Positions 44,007-56,080 of a stretch of DNA of 64,000 nt are shown here, in pieces. Position numbers and translations under genes: made by a program. Position 1 is the first letter of the stretch. Each line of letters opens with the position of its first letter. The notes under the pieces were generated by a model. The model saw only the letters and a program-made list of their open reading frames with translations. It had not been told where the DNA came from and searched no databases. Source of the stretch: Theristus sp. LFF4_11 (lineage: Eukaryota > Nematoda > Chromadorea > Monhysterida > Xyalidae); NCBI GenBank assembly GCA_030248135.1, contig JASANC010005583.1:1-64000 (forward strand), given 5' to 3'.

Positions 44007-47000
44007 TCACTTTGGTGGCCTTGTGGCTGGCTTTGGTGGCGGTGCCGGTGGTGCGGGCCTGCCGAACTGCTGCGACGATGGCGCAGTTGGCGTTGGTGGC
44101 CCGTCGAGCTGTTCATTGTCAGTGGCATACATGTCTGCCAGTTTTTGAAACCGGGGGCCCCATTCGCCCAGCTGGCGGTCCCAGTCCATCACTTGTGATG
44201 CTCTCGAAGAGCCAAGCGAGCTGAGCGTTGCTATTGAGGTCGCATCGCCTTCGTCCTCGTAGACGCGCAATTCGTCGTAGGGCGCAGCCGATTGGTCTTT
44301 GTCCGCGTCGCGCACTCGATCAGCCAGCACGGCGCCCACTTCTGTGTTTTATTATTATTGTTGTTTGTTTGAACACGTTTTTCACTGATAATGAAACCAG
44401 AAGAAACCAAATTCCGTTTGCTTTGGCGTTGGGGTATCCCGTGGACAGCAAACCACCTCGCCAGCACTGATCCGCTCACGTAAGGAGGGGTCGAGGTGGC
44501 AACTTCGCTCATCTAACGAAACAAAATAACAGAAAACAGGTTTATTTGTAAATCAAACAGAGCAGACCTCCATTGTGCGGCGGCTGGCCTTGCAGATGTC
44601 CGTTGACGTGTTTTGGCGCCAGCTCACCACCATTGTCAGGCATGAGCACAGGTTTACGCAGTGGGCCAATGTTGTACGTGTGCTGGTCTTCCTCTCCGCC
44701 TCCTTCAACGCCGTAGTTCACCACGTTGTCGCGAATATCATCGTCTGGCCGAATCTCTTCAAAAACAGGACGTCGTCGACGCGTGTACACGACCAACAAC
44801 AGAACGACCACTGCAATCATGTTTCAGGTGATAGTGTTGAACGTTCAAATGATAGTTTCAGTGTTTAGGGTGCACCAAAACTGAACATGTACAAGTCACT
44901 CACACAACAACGCAAACAAGCAGATGATGATTGCAATGACAGCCCCGTTGCTCAGACTCAACCGGCGTATGGGCGCCGCTGTGCCGCAGTACTTCAAACG
45001 GCCGTTGCTGTCCAAATTCCATGTTGTTCGCGAGGGACATGTGCAAAATGGACCTTTCCAAAAGTTGACGCATGCCGTGGTAGCTGGACAACGGAGTCCG
45101 GTTGACTCGCACGTTGGCATAATCGAACTCGGGCACTGGCTGCCAACATTTTGCATGTCCGTGATTTCAACGCCTCTCAGCTCCACCGTTTCTTGTTGAC
45201 TCAGCGGCATTCGCTGACCGTCGATCCGAAAGTCTCCCACGCATCCTGCAAAACCAATTTATTATTGAACGCGGCGAATTTGATAATTGGTTTAGTGTTA
45301 GTTGTTGTTGTTTATTTTTCCGTGGTTAAAAATCGTAGAATAGTTTACCTTGAAACGAAAACGAGCGTGTTTGACTGCCGGACTGCAAGCCGGTTTTTCC
45401 TAGGAAGATTCCGTCACGATTGAACTGAATGCCCACTGGCGACGTTGTCATTGTGAATGGCAGCTTAGTCTCAGCTGAGAATCGGCCCGGCAAGCCGTCC
45501 AGAGAAAGACTGATTCCTGCAACAGGTGATGTGCATTAAATCAGAATGAAGTCGGAAAAATGGGTGCGTGCTGCAAGTCAACTTGGCTTTTGGAATAAAA
45601 AACATAGACAACTACCAGTGGGATACTGCCTCAGACGCATCCAATATGACTGATTGCTCGCCAGGGAAATTGCATTGATTGCGACTTCTTGTTGATCGCT
45701 GCCCTCTGAGTAAACACGTGCAGCCACACGGTTATGCATGATGCTTGCTTGCATATAACGGTTGTGCATCCCATTCAGTCGTGTCAGTTGCCCCATTGGG
45801 CCATTTGTTACGAACAGCAGTTGAACGTCTGTATCGGTGGGCTGCGGCGCTGGCTCCTTTTTGTAGCGCAGATACGAGTTGTCGTTGAATTCGACCCATT
45901 TGATTTCTGCAAAACATCTACGCTTAAAACAAGATATTTATGGAATAGCTGTTTGAAAATTGCGAATAAAGCGTTCCACCAACGTTTGTCGCATCTCTCG
46001 CCAGCCCAGCCGGGACGACAAATGCACTTCGCAGGACCAGTGATCGGGGACAGACATTCGCCGTTGACGCAGTAGCCAGGCCCATACTCGATTGAGTTCG
46101 AGGCGCAATAATTCTCGGTCAACTTGCACCCAACGGAGCTCTTCACGTTGTACGCCGGCTCCGCAAGATTTAGCAGCTGAAACAGCCGATAGCTTGTTGT
46201 AATCACGTCCTGTGGAAGTGGAAAGAATCAAAGCTAGCGCAATAAACTGAAATGAGACTAGCCTCGTTATTCCAACGAAGATTTCGAATACAGCCATTGA
46301 GCCTTTGTTGGTTCTTTATGTCAATTGGGTAGCCGGAGCCAGGCATAACACCAGGCACTGGCGCCACACCGCCGATCTGAATCGGATCAACCACGTTCAG
46401 TCGCTCGTCATCACCTGACGTTTAACCATAACGTTGTTATTTGTGCCACAAACATTTTGCACACGTTAATAATCTGCATTGTACCAACCTGGCATTTGCC
46501 CACTAGCCATGCATTTGTTGCGATCTCGTTCGGTGCTCATGATCCTGCAGCGGTCGATCACCACCGTGTATTCCTGAATGACACAAAGTGATCAGTGCAG
46601 CTCATTGTCATTTGAGTTTAAAAACACAGCGATTCGAGAAGCAACGTACTCGAGATTGAAAACTGAAGTCGATTGTGTGCCACTGGCCGTCGTTCAGCGG
46701 AGGACTGTCGTTGAGAATGGTCTTGCTGACGCAGCTCTCACCCGTGCACCCAACTTCGCCCACATTGATCTCAACTTTAATCTTGCCGTTCACCAACGAA
46801 ATTGAAAGGTAGTCGGGGGCATAGACGTCGTCGTGTCGCATGCCGTGTTCAAGCATTCGTCCGTAGTATACGAGCATGGCGTTTGCCTCTCTGAAAAACT
46901 TGCTCGTTCTGCATTCGAATTTTATCGGCAGCAGCCAGTGCAACAGAAAAACTAGAGATTTATCATAACTTACGTTGTCATGAACTCGAGACTGACGTTT

Positions 47001-50000
47001 TCAGAAGTACAGGTCTTCTTCGGTGGTGCCAGCCAAATAAAACCATTGCCACTGAACGAACGAGTGATGCCTTCACAACGCGCTCCATAGAAACCATCAG
47101 CACATTGGCAGCTGCAAAAGTAAGTATGTACTTTAGTCAAATAATCACGACAGTAAGTTTTTAATGCTTGAAAAAGAACTGGAAAACGTAGAAGAACGAA
47201 CAAGAATCCGGGATATGTGTCGTGGCAAATGGCTTGGTTGAAGCAGGCGCCTTCGACACAGCTGGTTGGTACGTGCGGCACGGGACAGCCTCCCATGAGA
47301 CATTGTCCCGTTGTGTTCGTCGTGAGACCAACGATGGCACTTGTGTTGGAATTGATCAACGTTGGTATCTTCTTAATTTGCTGCAGCGTTCGACACTCGT
47401 CACAGTTGGAGTAATAGCATTCGTTGATGTTCACCTGCAACAAATTTGCTTACCCTGTCTGCCTGATTTAAACATTTCAAGCAAAAACTCGTTCTGGCTT
47501 TTTCAAAAAAAATCGGTAGAAAACAACTCAAATCTTTAGCGCCTGTTTCCTGCTACCTGAATGATTCGCGCACCACCGCCAATGCTGCTTTCCAATGCGG
47601 AGATGTGCATGGCAACTAGGCCGTTTAAATAAGTTGCATGGAGGTACGCAGATCCATGCACTGCAAAACGCACGTCCAACACATTTGGCTCAACGGTGTA
47701 GTTGCGCTTTTCATCCATGATTGAAAATACTTCCACCTTAAAAACAGTTGATTTCAAAAACTTTGGTCACGAAATATCCGCGATATCAAATTCAAAACAT
47801 TAAAATGGTGAAACAGTCTTACGTTCGTTGCCGTGCGGTCGTCGCCAAGGTACTCGGCGAATGACGCTTTGAATCGCATCAGCGGGCTAGATCCAGAATA
47901 GTCTTTCCGAATGAATTCTTCAGCCGACATGCCCACTAGCCGCATCGTGCCCGAGTTCTTCCACGCTTCAACCTTCAGTTGTACAACTTTCACTTTTACC
48001 GTGCCTAAAATTTCATCAGAACTAGTATGTTTTATTTTGTAGATTTTAGTTAAATGATGGGTAAAAGATTTGCTTTTGCAATTATACCAACCGATAGCTG
48101 TATCGGAAGCGTCTTTGATTGACTGTACTTTCACTTTCACTTCGTATTCTTGGCCTACTTGCACGCCTTTCTCTCCGCCTCTGATTTCAAGCATGCTCGG
48201 GTCAGTGCTACGCAAAAAGAACATGTCCCATGAGTTATCCACAATCTGGTAGGTCTTGTTGTGAATGTCCCAGTCGTCCTTGTCCTCAACGTAGACACGC
48301 CCAATTGGAAAGTAACCCGGCAGAGCAAATGTCGGGTCTTCGTACTTGTAGACAAGAACGTGTTTTGTGCCGTCGGACATTGGGTTGTCATCCTGCAATG
48401 AAAAAAATTGGATTAAAAAACTCGATGATTGTGTTGACACCAGTCCATTTCCAAAATGTCACAAGGATCAGACCTTGTCGCCAACAATGACGGTCAGCTG
48501 ACGCACGGCCGTCTGTTCTGGACTCCCGCTGTCGCTGCAGCGTGCCGTCAGAATGAACGACTTGCCATGCGGGCCCTCGCGATCGAGCTCGGTCAAGCTT
48601 TCCACCACCATCTCTTTGGTTCCTACAAAACAAAAAAATGAGCAAGTCCCACTGGAAAACTCAATGCTGGTATCATTGCAACATTTCAACATTCTTTGAT
48701 GAAGCGTCACAGAAGAACTCACGAGCATCGAAGCGGAAGTCGAACAGATTCCTGTAGTTGTCGCCTGTTGGCTGGCAGTAAATGTTCGGCGTGATCTCGT
48801 CGCGATCGATCACTTGCACTCGCTGTGTTCGGCCGGGTGGCTCGTTCTCATAGATGATAATTGTGTCTGGTTGGAACTCTGGCGCGTTGTCGTTCACGTC
48901 CACCAAATTGATCACCATCGCTATTGCATCGGTGTTTTGTGCTGCAAAACGCAGCTTGGAAACATTTGCAATGGTTGTGAAAACTGTAAACACGCAGCTG
49001 AGCGAACCTCAACGGGCCTACAAACGTACCAGAGTCTTCGACCTCCACGCTCAGTGTGTACTGCGCCACTTTCTCCCGGTCGAGATTGCCGCTCACCGTG
49101 AGTATTCCAGAATGTTGGCCGACACTGAACATTCGTTCGCCATCGGTAACTCGATTGATTCGGAACCTGAAACGTCAAACTCATTATAGTTTGCAGTTGC
49201 TCCACTAAAACTGGACCAATTTTGAAACAGCGTTCACGTCCTCCTGTCATTTTGTTCCCCCTGTCCTAGTCATTAAGCAACCCCATTGATCGTGAACCTC
49301 GCGTCGAAGATTGATATAGTCTGCCCTGACAGAATAAGTGTTGAAACCGCCCATATAGATATCTTAAAGCTCAGCTACACATCATCACATGGCATTCTGA
49401 CACACAGAGCAATAACACTAGGACATTCCAGACCAGCATGCAAACTACTTCGCATCTGTCAAATCTGTTCACACATCGTAATCATATCATTTTACACAAT
49501 CTGACAGCTTTGCTAGACCGTGACCAACGATGTGAGATACACCAACTGTGCTGTCCTGCTTGCAACCAAGGCCACGAGTGACCTCTGCACAAAACTTCCT
49601 ACTTCTTTGCAAATATGAAAGGTTGGTTGCAATCACATTTGCCGTCTTTACTTTTTACGGTGTGATTATTAATCGTAATATCGGCGCTCTATTGATCCTT
49701 TGTACACTAATTTCAATCTTAGACCTCGTTTGTCATCATAATCATCATAACAGACTGAAACGGTTGTCAAAATTTAAAATTTAGCGCAGAAATGTTTTCA
49801 AAACGCCGATTTTCTGAATTTCCGATAAAATCAAACCACACAACACAGTCCAGTTTTCAACTTATTTTAAACATGTTTAATCATAATAGTTTTGGATAAC
49901 CAGAACTGATAACGACAATGCAACAATAGAACACGCGTGACTAATAAACTGTGACGCCCTTCATTACAGTGCATGTATAGGGTGCCTTTCACAATTATAA

Positions 50001-51041
50001 CAATCGCTTTGTCTGGGATGTTTGTGAATAACGAAGTTACAATATGCGAGCAGTGGAAACTTTACAACCACCTAAGCGAATGCAAAACAGGTGTTCATTG
50101 TGGAATTGTGACCTAGTCTGAAAATTGTTGTTGAAATAGTTGAGAAACTTTGTCAAAGATACACATGCTGTTGTTGGTTGGCGGTTGTCCATACTATTTG
50201 TTCACTTGCACTCACACGCCATGTTCCACAATTTTGTGTACCATGCAACACCAAAGTTCCAAGTGTTCCAAGTCTCACACCAATACCAATACCAATACCA
50301 ACCTAACAATAACTAGCGACCATTCTATTCTTAGTGCAACAGTAAAAACAATCTTACGTCACGCCTCCACTGCTGGCTGTGAACGAATCTATGTAGTCGC
50401 CCACTTGACTTGCTTCAGATAAGTTTTTCTGGAGTAAAATCCGTAAGCTGCTGTTAGTGTTTCGGATCACACGTGACGCCGCACTTTCGAGCAGGAAATT
50501 TCCTTGGTGCCACTCGACGTGGGACGGTTGAGAAGATGGGGGAGTGGGTGGGGGCTGGAGTGTGACGGGCAGGTGAGGCTCAACGACGAGCTCATTGTTA
50601 GACACAAATGCCTGCTGTGGGTGACGGCGGTACAGACGATTGTGCGTGTCGATGACATTCGGACGATTGAAATGCATTGGGTTCAGTGGCGCCGATCGGT
50701 GCCGGTAGGCAGTGTTCGGTGGGGGCAGCGCGTGCGCAGCAAGTGGACAGAGCGCAAGCAGCACCAGTGCGGTGCAGTTCAACAGTGTCCCTGTACGCAA
50801 CATACGTGAATGTGTCGCGGCCGCCAAAGTCCGGGTCTGACACGTTGAACGTGAGCACTTGGTGGCCGGGCGCCTCGTCCTCGGCGAGTTCGCGTGGCTG
50901 CGCGTTGACGATCGTGGGCGCGTTGTCGTTCTCGTCGATGACCCGCACGTGCACGGGCACCTCCTGCGAGTGGTGGCGTCCGTCGTACGCGCGCACACGC
51001 ATCTCGAACGAGCGCTCGTCCGCTTGCTCGTGGTCCACTCG
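44007..51041 (-). CDS. hmr-1: Type III classical cadherin (HMR-1 / N-cadherin-like), two forms
   Basis: This is a homophilic adhesion receptor of adherens junctions that links to actin through catenins. Shared exons: 49166-49030, 48941-48723, 48622-48474, 48392-48092, 48004-47823, 47736-47557, 47434-47202, 47111-46974, 46908-46650, 46573-46489, 46414-46263, 46209-45984, 45906-45616, 45516-45349, 45245-44904, 44810-44568, 44512-44480, 44341-44007. All phases match. With the first exon 50803-50358 they give 1372 residues; the long form instead enters via 51041-50806 and is incomplete here. Order: cadherin repeats (VDVNDNAPEF; DENDNAP in the long exon), a classic-cadherin membrane-proximal region (IGRVYVEDKDDWD), EGF, laminin G, EGF, laminin G, Cys-rich, one membrane helix (about 1155-1178), a p120-site-like acidic stretch (DDDIRDNVVNYG), and the beta-catenin site (PYDELRVYEDEGD, WGPRFQKLADMY). 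A proline-rich tail follows. Confidence 0.94.
50358..50803 (-). CDS. hmr-1: Alternative first exon of the short cadherin form
   Basis: An ATG at 50803 opens a 148-codon frame with a strong signal peptide (MLRTGTLLNC, then ALVLLALCPLAAHA). It continues as a Pro/His/Asn-rich stretch and ends at a good donor (AC|GTAAGA). The donor leaves two bases (AC), exactly as the long-form exon 51041-50806 does, and both complete a Thr codon with the G of the exon at 49166. The frame has no cadherin repeat of its own. Its promoter must overlap or lie right of 51041-50806. C. elegans hmr-1 makes short (HMR-1A) and long (HMR-1B) forms from separate promoters, which supports this reading. Confidence 0.85.
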
Positions 51042-54000
51042 CTGCACATGACACAAAACGGCCGCGGTCGCGTTTGCACTCGCATCACTCGTTCTCTGCC
51101 ACTGCTACTGTGCTCTTTAGACGCGCCCGAAATGTCCACCATGGGCAAAGGGACGAGTGGGGGGGGGGGCTGCGTTGGTGGGGGACTTGGTTGAGCAGAG
51201 GCTGCTGATAAGGCCCTGCAATTGGGCAGTGTATACGGTCGTGTTAGACGGTGATTTGTTTCTGGCAGTGTCGTGTTCACATAATTAACAGAATCAATTA
51301 ATTGAATTGATTTAGTTGACAGTCGTAATTATAAAATATGCTAATTGCAGTAGTATTCACAAAATATGTTAACGTTGCAGCATAAAAATCTGTAATATAC
51401 AAAGTAATGGACATTTACAAAATATTAGAAGCTGTCATTAAAGTGCCAAATATGATCATTCCCGAACTCAAGACTAAAAAAATCAGTTTTGCTGGCATGT
51501 GGGAAAACAGATTTAGTATTTGAGCGTTACAACACAACCACAAAAGGGTTTGAAAAAGTGAATATTTTTAAAACAGCGAAAACAACAACCATCTTGTTTG
51601 TTACGACATGTAGGTCACATATCGGTTATTCAGTCTGCATAAAAACTGAAAAGCGTAAACACTGTGAGGAATAGAGCAGAAAAAATACACACACGCCACA
51701 CGATAGCGTATTTTAGATGTTGAAAAATCACTTTGTTAGATAAGACCGTTTATCAGCATGAATGGACTGGACGGACACTGGACAAACCACTGGATGAAAA
51801 TGAAAATCCTTGTTCAGGGAACTTTTCGATTTTTAAATTTTTTATCTTTGCCGATGCGCTGTGCAGACACACCACTCAACGTTGGTTGCATTAACGCCTA
51901 CACCCAAAATAAAACGCTGAAAAACATTTTCTCGATGATGCATAACCAGGCCGCTGAATGAGTAATCGGATTCTGAGAGCAACACAAGTTAGATTGATGG
52001 TAGTAGAAACTCACTCGCACTCTACACATACACGCAGAGAGCAATAGATCAAACACAAATTCATTGTGACGGACGCCAAGTTGAAGAGTTGTACATTGAA
52101 TCAAAAAAGTTCGTTTCAGTACACAGAAAAAGTCCAACAGCGAGCAAGCGACTCATGAATTTATAAATTCAATTTTTTTAAAGAAACAACACGAGCAAAA
52201 GGGATGAGCAGAAGTGGGGGTAATATCAAGTGAAACGTTGAATCAAAATTGATAGACTCCATAAACACAATGCAACGGGCAGCAGAGACTGAGAGTTTGA
52301 GATGCGAACGAAACAGCAGCAGGCATGAACGTACATACGTGCAAACTACCTGCGACTATGTGTAGCAGTCAATGTTGCTCAAAAGAGCACAGAGAATAGA
52401 CACGGCCAACAGGCACTAACTGCACGTACAAACTTGGAAACGGCCAGTTTTGGCGGCTGTACACATAGAGAGAAACAGTGTGGCACGGATTGTATGCAAA
52501 TGACACAGACACAGACACGTGTATGAACACTTGCCAGTGTGAGCAATCAATGCCGCTGCACGTACAGACACACAGGTGAAGGCACAATCACAACCGATTG
52601 TTTGCGGCTGTGCAATTTGCGTTTTGTCAAAATCAAATTCCGTTGAGTGGCGCGCAGGTACTCGCTGGATTCGCAGCAACGTCATTTTGATGCTTGTGTA
52701 AACTGGGCGACGCATTGCATTTCACGCAAACTCGCGTAATTCGAGCGCAATCTTGCACGCACGATTTTGCGTATTTCTTGAATTCGATTTGTTTTCAAGA
52801 ACAGTTTATGATTATTGATTGCGAATCATGCATGGGTGGTCTGCAGATTCTGTTCAACATGCACAATGTACAGGTTCGTGTGGTTTGCGAACGCGTTTCT
52901 CTTTGTGTGTCTGAAAGCGTTCGTTAAAAAGCGAGAGTGAAAAATCAAGGAGAAAATTTGGCTTGAAGGACGAACAATCAATTCGCATCAACCGCACAAT
53001 TTGACACAACGCACGATAGCAAATGAATAAAACAGAAAAACAAAACAAACGCTGCCTTTGAATTGAGATAATATAATTTCAAGGCAATATTAACTTTTTT
53101 TGCACAAAAACTTTCCCTACTTGTGGTACATGAAAGTAAAAATCAATCAAAATAGCGAATTAGAAAAGGAGGAGAAATGGATGGATGCAGCGCTGTATAA
53201 TTGCAGTAATAAAGTTATGGCATTAGGAGGAAGTGTGGTCATTCATTTCAGTTTCGATGATTGACCTGAGAAAGTACTGCATCGTGTAATTTCACACGTG
53301 CACCGGCATTGCCATTTCCAGACCTGCTGCTGTTAGGGTCCATATCATGATTCATCATTGCCATTTTCATGACTGAACAAAACTGTAGCAATACTGGCAG
53401 TACTCACGCGTCCGTAAAATGACGCATACTTTTCTCGTTTGAAAACTAAACATAGAAGTTCAAACAAAATTCAGCATTGTAAAATAGTACTGAGAAAAAC
53501 TGTTTTATTTGCCAATGGCGTATGAGTCATTGTTGTTTTTGAATCTGCACATGGACTGTTGAAAATTAAAAAAAAAACAGCAGACTGAGTGGGACACTGT
53601 GCGTTGCCGTAACCACTCGGAGAAAAGCTGTACTTTCAATCTTGTGTGGGCACGTGCTGGCTGTGTAGCAAAAAGTAAACATACACAGTTTACAAAGCCC
53701 TTGCTTGTATACAGGGTCACCGTGATACACCTGACTTTTCAGCGGAAGTGACATTTAGAAGTGGCATCAGTTAGACAATTCGAAATGACAAACTTGCTAT
53801 GAGTTGGCAAGAAATTTATGTGCCACTGTGTCATGTGATTTCTCAAAGTTATTTTTGATAAAGACTGTAACGTGACGAATAAAAAATGACTAACCCTGTA
53901 ACATTTTTTTGCTCAGCCCAGCAGCTTTTTCAATTCAACGTAAATACAAATGTTGAGCACTTGTTGGGGTTAAAAGAATACAAATACAACACGAACAGCA

Positions 54001-54829
54001 ATGAAAACTGACACTGAGAAGGCACTGAACAACAGGATCTACAAAGGTCAGCGCTGCAGAAAAAAAAGAAACATTATATGAGTCGCGCTGCAAGCTCTTC
54101 ACGTCCTTCTGTGCAATTCAAAAATTATGAAATGCCCATTGTTGAGTATTTTTGAGAACTGCGCAGTGTGCGGTTTAGCAAGTTGACGTTTTCTGGTTGT
54201 ATGACTTCATAAAACTTCATTGAAAAACAATCGACACACCATGAGGGTCTTGCGGCATACGAGTGCAATTGTAGGTAGACCAGTAAAAGCCAATGAACCA
54301 TGGCGGCATTAAACAGAACATCCGGCATTCTCTAGACTCTGCTTTGGTAGAAAATTGGTACAAATATACAGTGTAACCCGGAAAATGCAGAAAACCATAT
54401 GCCTGAAGACCAAAAAATTTTTTCTGTCTCCTGCGCTTGTTTGCAAATTGGACGGAACTACCGACACAAGAAACGACAGAAATACAAAAAGCATTCAATG
54501 CTGGTCTTAAACAATGAGAACGCCACAAAGATCTCTTGTAAAATTGCGATTAAAACTGTTCGTTCCTATTGTTTTTATCGTGGTGCCAGAACCGATTCCA
54601 AACGGCTCCAAACAGAAAAACGCAAAAAGGCGGTCAAGGGTCGGTAAAAAATACCGTTTCCCGAGGCTTTTTTTCACCACACAGAAAATACGGCAATAGT
54701 CTTTGAAATTTTTGTTAAAAAACTAGAGGGTCACTTACACACATGGAATATTTTTTAGCTTGTGACGATATTCTGCCAAGCAAGTCGTAAAACCATTCGG
54801 GTCACACATTGTAATCAGAAACAAATGCT

Positions 54830-55469
54830 GTGATGCAACATGTAATCTATCGGTTTTCGGACGACTTTTCAAAAGATAACACTATTTTGGGCAGAATACA
54901 AGGTCCACATGGGAACTTCAAAAACAAGCAAATGTTTATGGCCCAGAAAGGTTCAGAATGGTGCTGGTTTACTGGTTGTCAAACGCAAATCATGGAAGTC
55001 GCCGGTTTTTACTTTTTTCGAACTAGCCACAAATTGATACGAAACGGTTTGACTCACAGCATAGAAAGTTTTTTTGTGAAAAGTAAGATCAAAACAAAAA
55101 AATTACAAAAGAGGCAAACATCTGCAGTAAAAATATAATCTGACATCTACGACAGAAATAGACAAGAAAACACGCAAAAGTCTTTATGTAATTTTTGAAG
55201 TTGTCGAGTGGGTGTATGTGATAAAACGAGACAAAAAAGGGACGATAAAAAACATCAAAATAAGCGAACGTTTCTACGAAGCAATCCTAAACGGGACGTC
55301 GTTATGTGATTCGATGGGTGAAAAAGAGCGTTTATCATTGCTGATGTGTCGCGTGTTCATCACAGCTTCAAAGTACATGCAAGTTCGGCGATTTCTTTTG
55401 TGCATCAAGCAAACGCACATCTGCCCTGTTGTAGATATCAGCCCTGAACTGCACAAGCAGCGCCTCTAA
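54830..55469 (+). pseudogene. Unassigned Lys-rich ORFs, probably one frameshifted gene remnant
   Basis: Two adjacent frames, 54830-55138 and 55122-55469 (open upstream of its first ATG), overlap by a few bases in different frames and read like one protein with a single frameshift. Visible features are a GSEWCWFTGCQ Cys/Trp cluster, the basic KSKIKTKKLQKRQ and a hydrophobic LSLLMCRVFITASKYM stretch. A further frame at 54399-54647 lies just upstream. The C/W cluster faintly recalls FLYWCH-type fingers, but the spacing does not fit, so no function is assigned. It could be transposon-derived. Confidence 0.3.
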
Positions 55470-55854
55470 CATTGGTGGCGTAGTCTCACAATGGCAATGA
55501 GCCCCGATATAAAGTATTTGAGACAGCTGTAAAAAATAATCCAGCACGCGCCATGTGTGGCCCCAGGCCTGGTGGACAATAAAGTTGGGATGGACTTACT
55601 TTCAATAATGCAACTACAGCACAAGTTTCACTTGGTCCCAAAGATAACAGTTTCGGGGTTTCTCGTAGCGACTGACTCTTTTGAAAGGTAGTTTCCGTCA
55701 AAGAAGATTGAAGCTTTTTCAAGCGACATGCGCAGAACGGGCAGTAAATTTGTGGCGCGTTTTTAGGTGTCATGAACATTCTCCTGCATGGTTTTTCAGC
55801 CAAGTGTAGTTAAAGTGGATTCTCCATAAATGATGAAGGGAGCAGAAATTGGTT

Positions 55855-56005
55855 GCGTGGAAGGGGAAGGGGTTGGGAAAGGGAAGGGAGGGGGAGTTGG
55901 GGGGGAAAAAACGGGGGGGGGGTGTGGGGGGGGGGAAAAAAAAAGGGGGTGGGGGGGGGGGGGGGGGGGGGGGGGGTGAAAAAAAGAGGGGGGAAAAAAA
56001 AAAAA

Positions 56006-56045
<40 letters not shown>

Positions 56046-56080
56046 GCGACGGGGGGGGGGGGGGAAAGAAGGGTTTTTTT
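55855..56080. repeat. Second poly-G tract
   Basis: About 220 bp consists of G runs of 4-45 bases broken by A runs, then T11. It resembles 24025-24143 in composition and orientation. The poly-Gly and poly-Pro frames across it are compositional artefacts. Length may be uncertain in the assembly. Confidence 0.85.

Noticed and set aside
50504..50809. ORFs antisense to the cadherin entry exons
   Set aside because: Shadow frames of GC-rich coding exons on the minus strand.
55486..55803. Minus-strand frame with CPFCACRL, considered as a zinc finger
   Set aside because: Only one Cys pair, no partner ligands and no splice support.
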